Positions 25,825 to 35,151 of a stretch of 64,000 nucleotides of DNA are shown here, one piece after another (the first letter of the stretch is position 1; each line of letters begins with the position of its first letter). The stretch is from an uncultured Dehalococcoidia bacterium (lineage in GTDB: Bacteria > Chloroflexota > Dehalococcoidia > Lucifugimonadales > UBA3495), in contig CATOSK010000001.1 in NCBI GenBank assembly GCA_951812535.1, positions 124,001-188,000 on the forward strand. Reading direction: 5' to 3'. Position numbers and translations under genes: made by a program. The notes below the pieces were generated by a model. It was not told the origin of the DNA. It searched no databases and saw only the letters and a program-made list of their open reading frames with translations.

Positions 25825-26994
25825 ATGGCATTGCCGGAACGTATGAGGTTCGGAATATTCCTCGGCCCCTTCCACCGAGTCGGTGAAAACCCGACCCTGG
25901 CCATCGAGCGCGACCTCGAACTGGTGGAGTGGCTCGACCACCTTGGGTTCGACGAAGCGTGGATTGGTGAGCACCACAGCGCGGGCTGGGAGATTATCTC
26001 CTCGCCCGAGGTCTTCATCGGAGCCGCCGCCCAGCGTACCAAGCGCATCAAGCTGGGGACCGGCGTGGTCAGCCTCCCCTATCACCATCCCCTGATGGTC
26101 GCCAACCGGATGGTCCAGTTGGACCACATGACCTATGGCCGCGTCCTCTTCGGCGTCGGCCCCGGCGCTCTCCCCGGCGACGCCTACATGATGGGCATCC
26201 CCCACGAGCTCCAGCGGGAGCGCATGGATGAGTCCCTGGGCATCATCCTCCGCCTTTTCACCGAGACCGAACCCATCAGCTACAAGAGTGACTGGTTCGA
26301 GCTCAAGGAGGGCCTGCTCCAGTTGCGGCCCTACCAGCGGCCCTATATGCACACCGCCGTCGCCTCGGTCCAGTCCCCGGCCGGTGTGACCCTGGCCGGG
26401 AAGTACGGCTGTTCCGTGCTCACCATCACCGTGCCCCGCGACCCGTCCGCCGGCCCCTCCGACCTGGGCGCGCTATGGGCCATCGCCGAGGAATCGGCTG
26501 CCGAGCACGGGCAGACAATGAACCGGGACGACTGGCGCCTGGTGCTGCCCATGCACCTGGCCGAGTCCCGCAAGGAAGCCCTCGACGACGCCCGCATGGG
26601 ATCCGGGCAGTACCTTAGGGAGTACTCCGAGCAGACCAACGGCCGCAAGGCCGCCTTCGATGGGCCGCTGGACAAGGTCATCGATCACATGGCCGACAAC
26701 GGTTCCTGGATCGTCGGCACCCCCGACGACTGCATCGCGGCCATCGAAAGGTTGGACGAACAGAGCGGCGGGTTCGGCGCTTTCCTGGTCCAGACCATCG
26801 ACTGGGCGCCCCGGGAGAAGATGCTCAAGAGCTACGAGCTGTTCGCCCGCTACGTGATGCCCCACTTCCAGGGCTCGGTGATTAGCACCCAGGCGTCCAA
26901 TCAGTGGGCGAGGGAGCGGCAGGAGGATTTGGTCAGCGGTCGCGTTCGCGCCATCGACCGCGCCAAGGCCGCCTACGCTTCCCGCGCCGGATAG
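25825..26994 (+). CDS. LLM-class flavin-dependent monooxygenase
   Basis: A 389-residue luciferase-like TIM barrel. MRFGIFLGPFHRVGENP, GFDEAWIGEHHSAGWEI, IKLGTGVVSLPYHHPLMVAN, QLDHMTYGRVLFGVGPGALP and IVGTPDDCIAAIERLDEQ are typical of the two-component FMN monooxygenase group; the reductase partner is not adjacent. Such enzymes oxidise recalcitrant ring or carbonyl compounds, and expansions of them are known in SAR202 bacteria. GGGAGG precedes the ATG, and a good promoter lies 90 bp upstream. It precedes an acyl-CoA dehydrogenase-like gene. Confidence 0.88.
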   Translation: MALPERMRFGIFLGPFHRVGENPTLAIERDLELVEWLDHLGFDEAWIGEHHSAGWEIISSPEVFIGAAAQRTKRIKLGTGVVSLPYHHPLMVANRMVQLDHMTYGRVLFGVGPGALPGDAYMMGIPHELQRERMDESLGIILRLFTETEPISYKSDWFELKEGLLQLRPYQRPYMHTAVASVQSPAGVTLAGKYGCSVLTITVPRDPSAGPSDLGALWAIAEESAAEHGQTMNRDDWRLVLPMHLAESRKEALDDARMGSGQYLREYSEQTNGRKAAFDGPLDKVIDHMADNGSWIVGTPDDCIAAIERLDEQSGGFGAFLVQTIDWAPREKMLKSYELFARYVMPHFQGSVISTQASNQWARERQEDLVSGRVRAIDRAKAAYASRAG

Positions 26995-27018
26995 TCCCGA
27001 ATAAATCGCAACCGTAAG

Positions 27019-27058
27019 ACCGCCTTCGCGACATCCCGGCTCGGACAGCGGAGGCGGT
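27019..27058 (+). terminator. Possible terminator hairpin after the monooxygenase gene
   Basis: ACCGCCT (27019-27025) pairs with AGGCGGT (27052-27058), followed by TT. The loop is 26 nt long, so this is a weak call. Confidence 0.35.
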
Positions 27059-27140
27059 TTGGCTTGTCCCCCCACTTTGGGTTGAACGTCCGGCTTTGGC
27101 AGGGAGACTCGACCGAAGGGGGCCTTACCAAGGAGTTCCA

Positions 27141-28295
27141 ATGAGCGTCACATCAATTATGGAAGCCGCCCCCAAGCTCGCCGAGGAATGGGCCTCGCAG
27201 CGGGAGGACCGGCAGAACCGCACCAAGGCTGATCCCGCCGACTACCAGAGCCTGCGGGAGTTGGGCTTCAACCTCATGGCCGTTCCCGTCGAGTTCGGCG
27301 GCTATTGGGAAGACCTGTCCCGCTCCGGCCGGTCCCTCTGCACCGTCCTCCGGATGCTTGCCAAGGGGGACCCCTCCATCACCCTGTCCAGCTCCATGCA
27401 CCAGGGAGTGCTGGCGTCGTGGCGCGTCCCCTCCGTGCCCGAGCCATTCAACGAGGGCTTCCAGCAGCAGCGCAAGGAGGTCTTCTCCACCGTCGCCGAT
27501 GGCTGCTGGTGGGGCACCATCGTTTCCGAGCCCGGCAGTGGTGGCGACACGGGATTGACCCGTGCCGCTTGTATCCCAGAGGAAGGGGGCTCGCTGAAAT
27601 TCCGCCTCTCGGGCCAGAAGCACTTTGGTAGCGGCTCCGGCCTTACCTCCTTCATGACCACCCGCGCCGTTCCCCACGGCGAGACCGCGCCAGACCTGTT
27701 CTTCATGGAAGTCCGCAACCATCCCTGGGATGGCAGCACCGGGCTGAAGCTCGCCGCCGAATGGCGCGGCCATGGCATGAAGTCCACCAACAGCCACGCC
27801 TTCGAGTTCACCGACTTCCCCGCCACCCGCATCGCCTGGCCCGGCCACCAGGCCGAGTTGATGAACAACAACAGCAGTCTCGGCGGTATCTCCTTCACCT
27901 CGGTCATCATGGGAGTCATCGACGCTGCCATGGAGTACTCCCGGGAACGCCTCAAGGCAAACCTGGCCCGCGGCTCCCGGCTCCGCTCCCTCCAGCAGGT
28001 GGACTGGACCATGGCTGAACAGGAAGCCTGGCTCATCGACCAGGCCTGGGAAGGGGCCATGAGGGTGGTGGACACTGGCACCCAGGACCGCCGGGTCATG
28101 CTCATGTGCAAGGAGAACGTGGCCCGCCTCTCCGAGTCCGTCCTTAACCGCCTCTGCCGCATCGCCGGGGGTAACTCCTATACCTGGTACTCCCCCCTGG
28201 GCGCCTGGTTCGAGGACGTCCGGGCCCTTGGCTACCTCCGTCCCCCCTGGGCCCTGGCCTACGACAACCTCTACAACTGGAGCGTGGAAAGCTAG
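27141..28295 (+). CDS. Acyl-CoA dehydrogenase-family flavoprotein
   Basis: ATG 27141 has AAGGAG 5 nt upstream. The 384-residue protein has the acyl-CoA dehydrogenase layout: ELGFNLMAVPVEFGGYWED, GDPSITLSSSMHQG, the flavin-contact region WGTIVSEPGSGGDTGLT, LSGQKHFGSGSG and an all-alpha C-terminal domain. The usual catalytic Glu region is not clear. It may instead belong to the DszC/HpaB-like monooxygenase side of the fold, which would suit the neighbouring flavin monooxygenase. If a true dehydrogenase, ETF (1-1332) would take its electrons. Substrate unknown. Confidence 0.75.
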   Translation: MSVTSIMEAAPKLAEEWASQREDRQNRTKADPADYQSLRELGFNLMAVPVEFGGYWEDLSRSGRSLCTVLRMLAKGDPSITLSSSMHQGVLASWRVPSVPEPFNEGFQQQRKEVFSTVADGCWWGTIVSEPGSGGDTGLTRAACIPEEGGSLKFRLSGQKHFGSGSGLTSFMTTRAVPHGETAPDLFFMEVRNHPWDGSTGLKLAAEWRGHGMKSTNSHAFEFTDFPATRIAWPGHQAELMNNNSSLGGISFTSVIMGVIDAAMEYSRERLKANLARGSRLRSLQQVDWTMAEQEAWLIDQAWEGAMRVVDTGTQDRRVMLMCKENVARLSESVLNRLCRIAGGNSYTWYSPLGAWFEDVRALGYLRPPWALAYDNLYNWSVES

Positions 28296-28331
28296 GACCG
28301 ACCGGCTCGGCCCGCTCTTCTGGAATCTCGC

Positions 28332-28377
28332 CGCAAAACAACGGGGGCGGACAATTGTCCGCCCCCGTTGTTTTGCG
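28332..28377. terminator. 46-bp perfect palindromic terminator
   Basis: The 23-nt arms are exact reverse complements with no unpaired centre. Each strand has a GGGGGCGGAC-type GC core next to a TTGTTTT run. It separates the convergent dehydrogenase-like and VOC genes and should end both transcripts. Confidence 0.9.
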
Positions 28378-28396
28378 TGGTACCTGGTGCCAGGAA

Positions 28397-28840
28397 TCAG
28401 TAGTGGCGAAGCTCCACCACGTTGTCGTCGGGATCATAGACGTACAGCGAAATGCCGTCGCCGTGGGATCCCCACCGCTTCCCCGGCCCCGCCTGGATGT
28501 CTACTCCCATCGCCTCGAAGCTGGCCTTCAGGGCTTCCATGTCCGTTGGCTCGATCACCATGCAGAAATGGTCCTGGTTCTTCGCCCCGTCCCTGCCGAT
28601 GGGATCCTGGTCGCTGCCGAAGAAGTCGATGATGGTGTCGGCGTTCAGACGCGCCGACGGAAACCGCACCTCGCCGGCCCGCCACTGCTCGATGCGTTCC
28701 GGCTGCATCCCCAGGGTCTCGCAGTAGAACCGCAGCGACGTTTCCACGTCCTTTACCCGCAGGACAATGTGGTCCATCTCGGTGATCTTGACCAGTGGTT
28801 GGCTCTGCCGCGTCACCGCGGTATCGGTCTGAGTAGCCAT
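28397..28840 (-). CDS. VOC-family (glyoxalase/dioxygenase fold) protein
   Basis: The 147-residue protein has paired beta-alpha-beta-beta-beta modules: MDHIVLRVKDVETSLRFYCE with a first metal-ligand His, then NQDHFCMVIEP with a second His, and LYVYDPDDNVVELRHY with the C-terminal Glu. These are the usual VOC metal ligands. Members include glyoxalase I, fosfomycin-resistance enzymes and extradiol dioxygenases, and the exact reaction cannot be told. GGAGGA lies 8 nt before the ATG. Confidence 0.82.
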   Translation of the reverse strand: MATQTDTAVTRQSQPLVKITEMDHIVLRVKDVETSLRFYCETLGMQPERIEQWRAGEVRFPSARLNADTIIDFFGSDQDPIGRDGAKNQDHFCMVIEPTDMEALKASFEAMGVDIQAGPGKRWGSHGDGISLYVYDPDDNVVELRHY

Positions 28841-28906
28841 TGCCGCTCCTCCTTCCGGTTATTCTAAGATTGTTCGGGCGCCTCTTGGACAGGCTCCCCC
28901 AGGATG

Positions 28907-29605
28907 CTAGGCTGCCTGCGTGGCCCAGTCCACGCCGTTCAGAACTATCTTCTGGAACTCGGGGGTCTCAAAGCTCCGCCCGTCGTGCCCCAGGAGACAT
29001 ACGAAGACGTTCCCGTCCCCGTACTTCCGGGTCCAGCCCAGGGGATAGGTCCCCCCTGCCATGAACGTCTCCACCCGGTTCGGACCCCAGGGCCAGGTGC
29101 CGTCTTCGGCCGTGCCGGTGATGTAGACGTTGTTGCCGTCCCGGATGGACAGGTTCATGTAGAGCTCGTCGCTGGTCGAGAAGTCCGAAATGCCGCTGCA
29201 GCCGGCGTGCTCGGCGTTGCTCACATTGACCGTGAACTGGCCGTAGGGCGGGTGATAGCTGGTGCCGGATATCCAGCCGCCCCCGGTGATGTCGTGGTAC
29301 TCGGGCCAGTTGTCGGCCACGCAGGTCGAGATGTGGATGCAGACGAACCCCTTTCCCGACCGGATGAACCCGCTGAGCCCGTCCTGTTGCTCCGGGGTCA
29401 TGCGCCAATCGCCGAAGTCGGGAACGTTCTCGCGGCGGGTGTTGAAGACGACAGCGTCGTATCCGCCCATCTCCCCCCCGTCGGACAGGACGGCGGCGTC
29501 TTCCGTGACGGTTACGTCATGGCCGGCTCCCTTGAGGAAGGACTCCAGGATGGGGGTGGACTCCTCGTAGGGATGGCGTCCACCGGAAAGCACTAGAAGC
29601 TTCAT
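28907..29605 (-). CDS. ThuA-domain protein
   Basis: The 232-residue single-domain protein starts KLLVLSGGRHPYEESTPIL and has the amidotransferase-like ThuA core: YDAVVFNTRRENVPDFGDW, LSGFIRSGKGFVCIHISTC, EYHDITGGGWISGT, HPPYGQFTVNV and NVFVCLLGHDGRSFETPEF. ThuA proteins occur in trehalose and other sugar utilisation loci, with uncertain chemistry. GGAGG lies 9 nt before the ATG. It sits 66 bp upstream of the VOC gene on the same strand, likely one operon, but no sugar genes are near. Confidence 0.85.
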   Translation of the reverse strand: MKLLVLSGGRHPYEESTPILESFLKGAGHDVTVTEDAAVLSDGGEMGGYDAVVFNTRRENVPDFGDWRMTPEQQDGLSGFIRSGKGFVCIHISTCVADNWPEYHDITGGGWISGTSYHPPYGQFTVNVSNAEHAGCSGISDFSTSDELYMNLSIRDGNNVYITGTAEDGTWPWGPNRVETFMAGGTYPLGWTRKYGDGNVFVCLLGHDGRSFETPEFQKIVLNGVDWATQAA

Positions 29606-29705
29606 TTCCAGCTACCTCCAATTCATTGATGGTTCTTGGCTTCCGGCATTATAGAGCCAACGCCGCCGGGTGTAAAAACCGGGCACGGGTCCCGCCCATT
29701 CCGTT

Positions 29706-29735
29706 TTGACCGCCCAAAGTGGGCGATGCTAAAAT
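29706..29735 (+). promoter_or_regulatory. Sigma70-type promoter of the yebC-ruvC-ruvA operon
   Basis: TTGACC (29706-29711), an 18-bp spacer and TAAAAT (29730-29735), about 70 bp before yebC. Confidence 0.6.
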
Positions 29736-29807
29736 TCCCGCAACCTTGGTCGGTCTGGCCCCGGTGCCAGCAAGCCACCGGTTCGGGCTGAATGGGAGGT
29801 GCAAGTC

Positions 29808-30572
29808 ATGTCAGGTCATTCGAAATGGTCCACCATCAAGCGGCAGAAAGGCGCCAACGACGCCAAGCGGGGTGCGCTCTTTACCAAGCTTGCCCGCGAC
29901 ATCGTCCTCGCCGTCCGTGATGGCGGGGGCGGCGACCCGGAAATGAACTTCAGGCTGCGTCTGGCGGTAGACAAGGCCAAGTCCAACAACATGCCGCTGG
30001 ACAGCATCACCCGCGCTATCCGGCGTGCCTCCGGCCAGGGCGAAGGGGTGGAGGAGTTTGCGGAGGTAACCTACGAGGGATACGGTCCTGGCGGCGGGGC
30101 GATCCTGCTCCAGGCGTTGACCACCAACCGCAACCGCACTGCCTCCGAAGTCCGGTCCGCGTTCAATCGGGGTGGCGGCAACCTCGGTGAAGCCGGCTGT
30201 GTGTCCTGGAACTTCGAGACCAAGGGCGTCATAACCCTGGAGATCAAAGACCCGGACCGGGCTGACGAGCTGAGCCTGGTCGCCATCGACGCCGAGTCTG
30301 AAGACGTCAATTACGAGGAGGGCCTCCTGGAAATCTACACCGCTCCGGAAAACCTCCAGTCGGTGCAGAGGGCCCTGGAGGCGGAATCCGCCGAGTTGGC
30401 GTCCTGCGACATCTCTCTCGTTCCCAAGGCCACCATCGTGCTGGACGAGAAGGCTTCGGAACAGACCCTCCGATTGCTGGACAGCCTGGAAGAGCTGGCC
30501 GACGTTCAGAAGGCCTACACCAACGCCGACTTCCCGCCGGAGGTGTTGGAACAGTACCAGGCGGCGGCCTAG
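29808..30572 (+). CDS. yebC: YebC/TACO1-family translation or transcription factor
   Basis: ATG 29808 has GGGAGG upstream; GTG 29799 is inside that site. The 254-residue protein opens SGHSKWSTIKRQKGANDAKR and has the YebC blocks NMPLDSITRAIRRASGQGE, YEGYGPGGGAILLQALTTNR and NRGGGNLGEAGCVSWNFE. Members act as regulators and, as shown more recently for YebC/TACO1, ease ribosome stalling at proline stretches. The gene heads the classical yebC-ruvC-ruvA cluster. Confidence 0.95.
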   Translation: MSGHSKWSTIKRQKGANDAKRGALFTKLARDIVLAVRDGGGGDPEMNFRLRLAVDKAKSNNMPLDSITRAIRRASGQGEGVEEFAEVTYEGYGPGGGAILLQALTTNRNRTASEVRSAFNRGGGNLGEAGCVSWNFETKGVITLEIKDPDRADELSLVAIDAESEDVNYEEGLLEIYTAPENLQSVQRALEAESAELASCDISLVPKATIVLDEKASEQTLRLLDSLEELADVQKAYTNADFPPEVLEQYQAAA

Positions 30573-31094
30573 ATGCGCGTCCTGGGGATTGACCCCGGAA
30601 CCGTCGCGATGGGTTACGGGCTTGTGGAGTCGGGCCCTCAACCCGAGGCCGATGACTACGGCGTGGTACGGTTGCCCAGGTCCATGCCGCTGGAAGAACG
30701 TCTTTACCAACTCCACACCCATATCCTGAACATGATCAACATCTTCCGCCCTGACGCGGTCGCGGTGGAGGAGCCCTTCGTGGGCCGGGGGGAACGCCAG
30801 TTCATCGGGCCGGCCATCGCCGTGGGGCAGGCCCTGGCCCTGGTGTTCATCGGGGCAGCCAGCCAGAACGTCCCGGTGTTCCGTTACAGTCCAGCCCAGA
30901 TCAAGCTGGCCGTGACCGACTACGGCGCAGCTACCAAGGAGCAGATGAAGCAGACCGTCGCCTCCACCCTGGGTCTCCACGAAGTCCCTTCCTCCGATGC
31001 TGCCGACGCCCTCTGCGTGGGATTGTGCCACCTTATCAGCCAGCAGGCCGTGTCGGCCCTTGACCGGACAATCCCTCCCGGCCAGGAGCGCTGA
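30573..31094 (+). CDS. ruvC: Holliday junction resolvase RuvC
   Basis: The ATG follows the yebC stop directly with no gap. The 173-residue nuclease has the four acidic catalytic residues in LGIDPGTVAMGYG (Asp7), VAVEEPF (Glu) and SSDAADALCVG (two Asp). RuvC cuts four-way junctions made by recombination, as a dimer on the RuvAB-bound junction. RuvA follows by 4 bp; RuvB is not in the window. Confidence 0.95.
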   Translation: MRVLGIDPGTVAMGYGLVESGPQPEADDYGVVRLPRSMPLEERLYQLHTHILNMINIFRPDAVAVEEPFVGRGERQFIGPAIAVGQALALVFIGAASQNVPVFRYSPAQIKLAVTDYGAATKEQMKQTVASTLGLHEVPSSDAADALCVGLCHLISQQAVSALDRTIPPGQER

Positions 31095-31098
31095 TCCG

Positions 31099-31680
31099 GT
31101 GATAACCGGCGTTCGGGGCGTCCTCCAGGGCGTCGGCCCGGATTTCGTCCACATCCTGGTGGGGGGCGTCACCCTCCAGGTGTTCGTTCCCTCCTCCCTG
31201 GCGGTGTCTTTGGGAGGGCCGGGCAGCCAGGTGCAGCTGTTCACCCACCTCCGCTTCCCCAGGGATGACCAACCCTCTCTCTATGGGTTCGCCACCGAAG
31301 CGGACCGGGATGCCTTCCAGCTTCTGATGACGGTTTCCGGTGTCGGGCCCCGCAGTTCCCTGGGTCTGCTGGCGACCCTCGGGGTGGGCGGTGTCCAACG
31401 CGCCATAGAGGCCGGTGACATCGCGGCGCTCAGCACTGCGCCCGGTATCGGCCGCCGTACCGCTCAACGGTTGGTCCTCGAACTCAAGGGAATGGTCGTG
31501 GCTGACGAGACCGGTCCCTCACCCGGCCTGTCCGATTCCGGCGAAGTCGTCGAAGCCCTGATGGCCCTGGGATACTCCGCCACGGAAGCCAGAAGGGCGC
31601 TCAACGGACTGGACGCTCCCGCAGATGCCGCGGTGGAGGAACGCATCCGCCTGGCCCTGATGCACTTGGCGCCTGGGTAG
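31099..31680 (+). CDS. ruvA: Holliday junction DNA helicase subunit RuvA
   Basis: GTG 31099 yields the normal N-terminus ITGVRGVLQGVGPDFVHI; the frame stays open upstream inside ruvC but without family resemblance. The 193-residue protein has the OB-fold N-terminus, the two helix-hairpin-helix motifs VSGVGPRSSLGLLATLG and APGIGRRTAQRLVLELKG, and the C-terminal domain III (about 147-192) that regulates RuvB. Its RuvB partner would normally be next but a toxin-antitoxin pair and uvrB are found instead. Confidence 0.93.
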   Translation: MITGVRGVLQGVGPDFVHILVGGVTLQVFVPSSLAVSLGGPGSQVQLFTHLRFPRDDQPSLYGFATEADRDAFQLLMTVSGVGPRSSLGLLATLGVGGVQRAIEAGDIAALSTAPGIGRRTAQRLVLELKGMVVADETGPSPGLSDSGEVVEALMALGYSATEARRALNGLDAPADAAVEERIRLALMHLAPG

Positions 31681-31726
31681 AGAAACGGCTATCCTGTTCC
31701 CACTGCCCAACACTCGGAGGTTCGGT

Positions 31727-31915
31727 ATGGCGGCAACGGACATTAAACAGCGAGCGCATATCCTGGTGGATTCCATGCCGGATGACGCCACCTGGGACGA
31801 CCTGATGTACAAGATATACGTCTGTAAGGCAATCGAGGCAGGGATTGAGGACGCCGATGCGGGCCGGATGGTGGACGTGAAGGAAGTTCGCCGAAAGTTT
31901 GGTCTGCCCGGGTGA
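31727..31915 (+). CDS. Putative antitoxin of a ParE-type pair
   Basis: A 62-residue acidic protein (IKQRAHILVDSMPDDATWDD and IEAGIEDADAGRMVDVKEV) with the length and C-terminal pattern of RelB/ParD-like addiction antitoxins. GGAGG lies about 7 nt before the ATG. Its stop overlaps the toxin start by 4 bp (GTGA), the arrangement expected for coupled translation. It would bind and neutralise the downstream toxin and repress the operon. Family assignment rests largely on its partner. Confidence 0.7.
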   Translation: MAATDIKQRAHILVDSMPDDATWDDLMYKIYVCKAIEAGIEDADAGRMVDVKEVRRKFGLPG

Positions 31916-32211
31916 ATGTAAGATGGACCCTAGCGGCGTCAAGGCACTTGGCAGACATCTTCGAATTTATCGCCCAGGATTCCGTGCTGGTCGCTGAACA
32001 AATGATTGACCTGATTACGAGGCGATCGGAGCAAATAGCGCTTTTTCCTTTCTCTGGAAGGCGAGTTCCTGAATATGAAGGACTTGATGCTCGGGAAGTC
32101 ATTGAAGCGCCGTATCGACTGATCTACCGCGTTCGTAATGACATTGAGGTGTTGGCAGTGCTTCATGGCAGCCAAGATATTTCTTTAACATTGGCGGACC
32201 TAGTTCAATGA
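31912..32211 (+). CDS. RelE/ParE-family toxin
   Basis: The 99-residue protein has the fold-defining pattern VRWTLAASRHLADIFEFIAQ, LFPFSGRRVPEYEG, REVIEAPYRLIYRVRNDIEV and AVLHGSQ, typical of ParE, whose members poison gyrase, or RelE, which cuts mRNA on the ribosome. The PYRLIYRV block is closest to ParE. It starts with GTG overlapping the antitoxin stop. The gene is noticeably richer in A+T than ruvA and uvrB around it, which points to horizontal arrival. Confidence 0.85.
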   Translation: MNVRWTLAASRHLADIFEFIAQDSVLVAEQMIDLITRRSEQIALFPFSGRRVPEYEGLDAREVIEAPYRLIYRVRNDIEVLAVLHGSQDISLTLADLVQ

Positions 32212-32235
32212 CCAGCACGCTTGGGGGTCTGATCT

Positions 32236-34263
32236 ATGCCTGATTTCCAACTGGTGTCCGATTTCAACATGACCGGTGACCAGCCCGTGGCTGTCCAGAA
32301 GCTGGTGGACAGCGTGCGGGAAGGCGTTGCCCACCAGACCCTCATGGGTGTCACCGGAAGCGGCAAGACCTTCACCATGGCCAATATCGTCCAGGAGGTG
32401 CAGCGGCCAACGCTGGTGCTGGCCCACAACAAGACCCTGGCGGCCCAGCTCGCGTCCGAGTTCAAGGAGTTCTTCCCCAACAACGCGGTCGAATACTTCG
32501 TCTCCTACTACGACTATTACCAGCCGGAAGCCTACGTCCCCCAGTCCGACACCTATGTTGAGAAGGACGCCAGCGTGAACGAGGAGTTGGACAAGCTCCG
32601 CCTGGCTGCCACTACGTCCTTGCTGACCCGCCGCGACGTCCTCATCGTGGCCTCGGTGTCCTGCATCTACGGACTGGGTGACCCGTCTGACTACTTCAAC
32701 CTGGTTGCCAAAGTGGAAGTCGGCGAGATCCGCGACCGCAGCCGCCTGCTCCGCCAGCTAATCGACATGCAGTACGAGCGCAACGACTACGACCTGGCCC
32801 GGGGACGGTTCCGGGTCCGGGGCGACACCCTCGAGATCGTGCCCGCCTATGAGGAACTGGCCGTCCGGATCCAGTTTTTCGGCGACGAGGTGGAGAAGAT
32901 CGTCGAAATAGACCCCCTCACCGGGGAATTGCTGGCCCAGCGGCAGGAAACCGCCATCTATCCCGCCAAGCACTTTGTCACCACCCAGGAACGCCTGGGT
33001 CTGGCCGTCAAGGACATCGCGGTTGAGTTGGAAGAACGCCTGCGGGACCTGCGTGCCCAGGAAAAGATCCTGGAGGCCGCCCGGCTGGAATCCCGCACCA
33101 ACTACGATCTGGAGATGCTGCGGGAAGCCGGATTCTGCCACGGCATTGAGAACTATTCCTGCCACTTGGCTCGTCGGCACGAGCACCGGGACAGCAAGTT
33201 CGCCGTCACCTGTGGCTCCACCCCCTGGACTCTGCTGGACTACTTCCCGGAAGACTTCCTCATGTTCATCGACGAGTCCCACATGACCCTGCCCCAGGTC
33301 CGGGGCATGTACCACGGTGACGTGTCCCGCAAGAACACCCTGGTGGACTACGGGTTCCGCCTACCCTCCGCGGTGGACAATCGCCCCCTGAACTTTGGAG
33401 AGTTCGAGCAGCGGGCCAACCAGGTGGTCTTCGTTTCCGCGACCCCAGGCCCCTACGAGATGGAGCACAGCGCGGCGGTGGTGGAGCAGGTCATCCGGCC
33501 CACCGGACTGCTGGACCCCACCATCGAGGTGAAGCCCACCGCCGGCCAGATCGACGACCTCCTCGAGAACATCAAGCAGCGGGTGGATGTGGGCCAGCGT
33601 TGTCTCGTGACCACCCTGACCAAGCGTATGTCAGAGGAGTTGGCCGACTACCTGTCGGAAATGGGAATCCGCAACCACTACCTCCACTCCGACATCGAAA
33701 CCCTCAACCGGATTGAAATTCTCCGCGACCTGCGCCTCGGCGTCTACGACGTCATCGTTGGGATAAACCTCCTCCGGGAGGGGTTGGACCTCCCCGAGGT
33801 GAGTCTGGTTGCCATCCTGGACGCAGATAAGGAGGGTTATCTCCGTTCCACGACTTCCCTGATCCAGACCATTGGGCGCGCGGCCCGCCACTCCGACGGC
33901 CACGTCATCATGTACGCGGACCGGATGACCGACTCCATGAAGCTTGCCCTGGACGAGACTGGCCGGCGGCGGGAAATCCAGCACGCCTTCAACCAGCGCA
34001 ACGGGATCGAGCCCCAGAGCATCCAGAAGGCGGTCCACGACATAACCGACAGCATCAAGATGGTGGCCGAGCAGAAGGCGGGCTACCAGGTGGCCCGCCA
34101 GGAGATGTCCCGCGATGACATGTTCCGGGTGGTCAAGGATCTGGACGTACAGATGAAGGAAGCCGCCCGCAGCCTGGAGTTCGAAAAGGCCGCGGCCCTC
34201 CGCGATGAAATGTTCGAGCTCAGGCGCCTGCTGGCCGTCGAGGAAAAGACCCTCAGTGTCTGA
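32236..34263 (+). CDS. uvrB: Excinuclease ABC subunit B
   Basis: UvrB (675 residues) loads at DNA damage with UvrA and recruits UvrC for incision. Walker A GVTGSGKT is at 38-45, the damage-probing beta-hairpin at [17 protein letters not shown], the DESH box in [13 protein letters not shown], helicase motifs V and VI in [16 protein letters not shown] and QTIGRAARH, and a C-terminal UVR motif (last 40 residues) that binds UvrC. It begins 24 bp after the toxin gene. No uvrA or uvrC is in the window. Confidence 0.97.
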   Translation: MPDFQLVSDFNMTGDQPVAVQKLVDSVREGVAHQTLMGVTGSGKTFTMANIVQEVQRPTLVLAHNKTLAAQLASEFKEFFPNNAVEYFVSYYDYYQPEAYVPQSDTYVEKDASVNEELDKLRLAATTSLLTRRDVLIVASVSCIYGLGDPSDYFNLVAKVEVGEIRDRSRLLRQLIDMQYERNDYDLARGRFRVRGDTLEIVPAYEELAVRIQFFGDEVEKIVEIDPLTGELLAQRQETAIYPAKHFVTTQERLGLAVKDIAVELEERLRDLRAQEKILEAARLESRTNYDLEMLREAGFCHGIENYSCHLARRHEHRDSKFAVTCGSTPWTLLDYFPEDFLMFIDESHMTLPQVRGMYHGDVSRKNTLVDYGFRLPSAVDNRPLNFGEFEQRANQVVFVSATPGPYEMEHSAAVVEQVIRPTGLLDPTIEVKPTAGQIDDLLENIKQRVDVGQRCLVTTLTKRMSEELADYLSEMGIRNHYLHSDIETLNRIEILRDLRLGVYDVIVGINLLREGLDLPEVSLVAILDADKEGYLRSTTSLIQTIGRAARHSDGHVIMYADRMTDSMKLALDETGRRREIQHAFNQRNGIEPQSIQKAVHDITDSIKMVAEQKAGYQVARQEMSRDDMFRVVKDLDVQMKEAARSLEFEKAAALRDEMFELRRLLAVEEKTLSV

Positions 34264-34296
34264 GCGCGATTCCCCAGCAAGGACCCTTTCGTTGTT

Positions 34297-35151
34297 TTAA
34301 CGCCCGTCCGCCACCCGGTGCAGCCGTTCCAGCACCGCCGCGTTCTCGTCCAGGCTGAAGTTGTCCACGTAGTATTTGTTGTCGCCGCTGGTTCCGTCCA
34401 CCGCTCCCCCGTCGACCAGGTGGGTTATCAGCCGCCGGTCCTCCTCGATGGCTGGGAGCAGGTTTCTTCCGACCAGACGGGACAGCGCAGCCACCAGGCC
34501 GTACCCTCCCCAGTTGGATACGCTGGCCAGGATCAGACGGTCCACCCGGGTCACCGCCGGGTCGGGAGGCAGGGTCGCCACTGTGGGAATGACCTCCGCC
34601 AGGTTGCCCATCCCTATCTCGTTCCCTCCGTCCCCGATGCCCACCGACGGTAGGCCCGCCTCGAAGAAGTAGTCCAGCCGGGCGGTGTGCTCGGTAATGT
34701 CCCGGTACCGCATGTTCAGGTATGTGTCCGAACTGGTCCGCCCGCACCGCTCGATGGATATCACCAGCGCAGGACGGACCCGGTCGAGGACGGCCGCCGT
34801 CTCTCGCTGGCTTGCCTCCACGTCCAGGACGGGAAATTCGATCACCTCGGCCCGGTCTTCCAGCCATTCCCTCATCGATGGAGCGGAATGCAGGTCGGTT
34901 ACATAAGCTGCTTGCCGCCCGAGGGCTTGCAGAGCGTTCCCGATGGCGACAGCTCCCGGCGGGCCGTCCGTCTCATGCTTTCCTGCTGACAAGATGTAGA
35001 ACCCGGTAGCGATGATGGCGAGACCCGGGTGGTCGAGGATGTACTGGGCCGCCCGGGCGCAGAAGTCCATCGGGACATGTCCGCGCAAATGGGAAACCCC
35101 CCGCTGGTCCTGGTCCAGGATGATGTCTTCGATGGTCTCGGCCATGGCCAC
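34297..35151 (-). CDS. DUF4392 protein, C-terminal half of D-glutamate cyclase
   Basis: The 284-residue protein matches the DUF4392 domain of mammalian D-glutamate cyclase: GFYILSAGKHETDGPPGAVA, VISIERCGRTSSDTYLNMR, PSVGIGDGGNEIGMGNL and SNWGGYGLVAALSR. The start is either GTG 35151, directly after the upstream stop, or ATG 35145. It follows a DUF1445 gene with no gap. In vertebrates both domains are fused in one protein converting D-glutamate to 5-oxo-D-proline, so the pair here is likely a two-subunit version. The convergent uvrB ends 33 bp away. Confidence 0.8.
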   Translation of the reverse strand: MAMAETIEDIILDQDQRGVSHLRGHVPMDFCARAAQYILDHPGLAIIATGFYILSAGKHETDGPPGAVAIGNALQALGRQAAYVTDLHSAPSMREWLEDRAEVIEFPVLDVEASQRETAAVLDRVRPALVISIERCGRTSSDTYLNMRYRDITEHTARLDYFFEAGLPSVGIGDGGNEIGMGNLAEVIPTVATLPPDPAVTRVDRLILASVSNWGGYGLVAALSRLVGRNLLPAIEEDRRLITHLVDGGAVDGTSGDNKYYVDNFSLDENAAVLERLHRVADGR

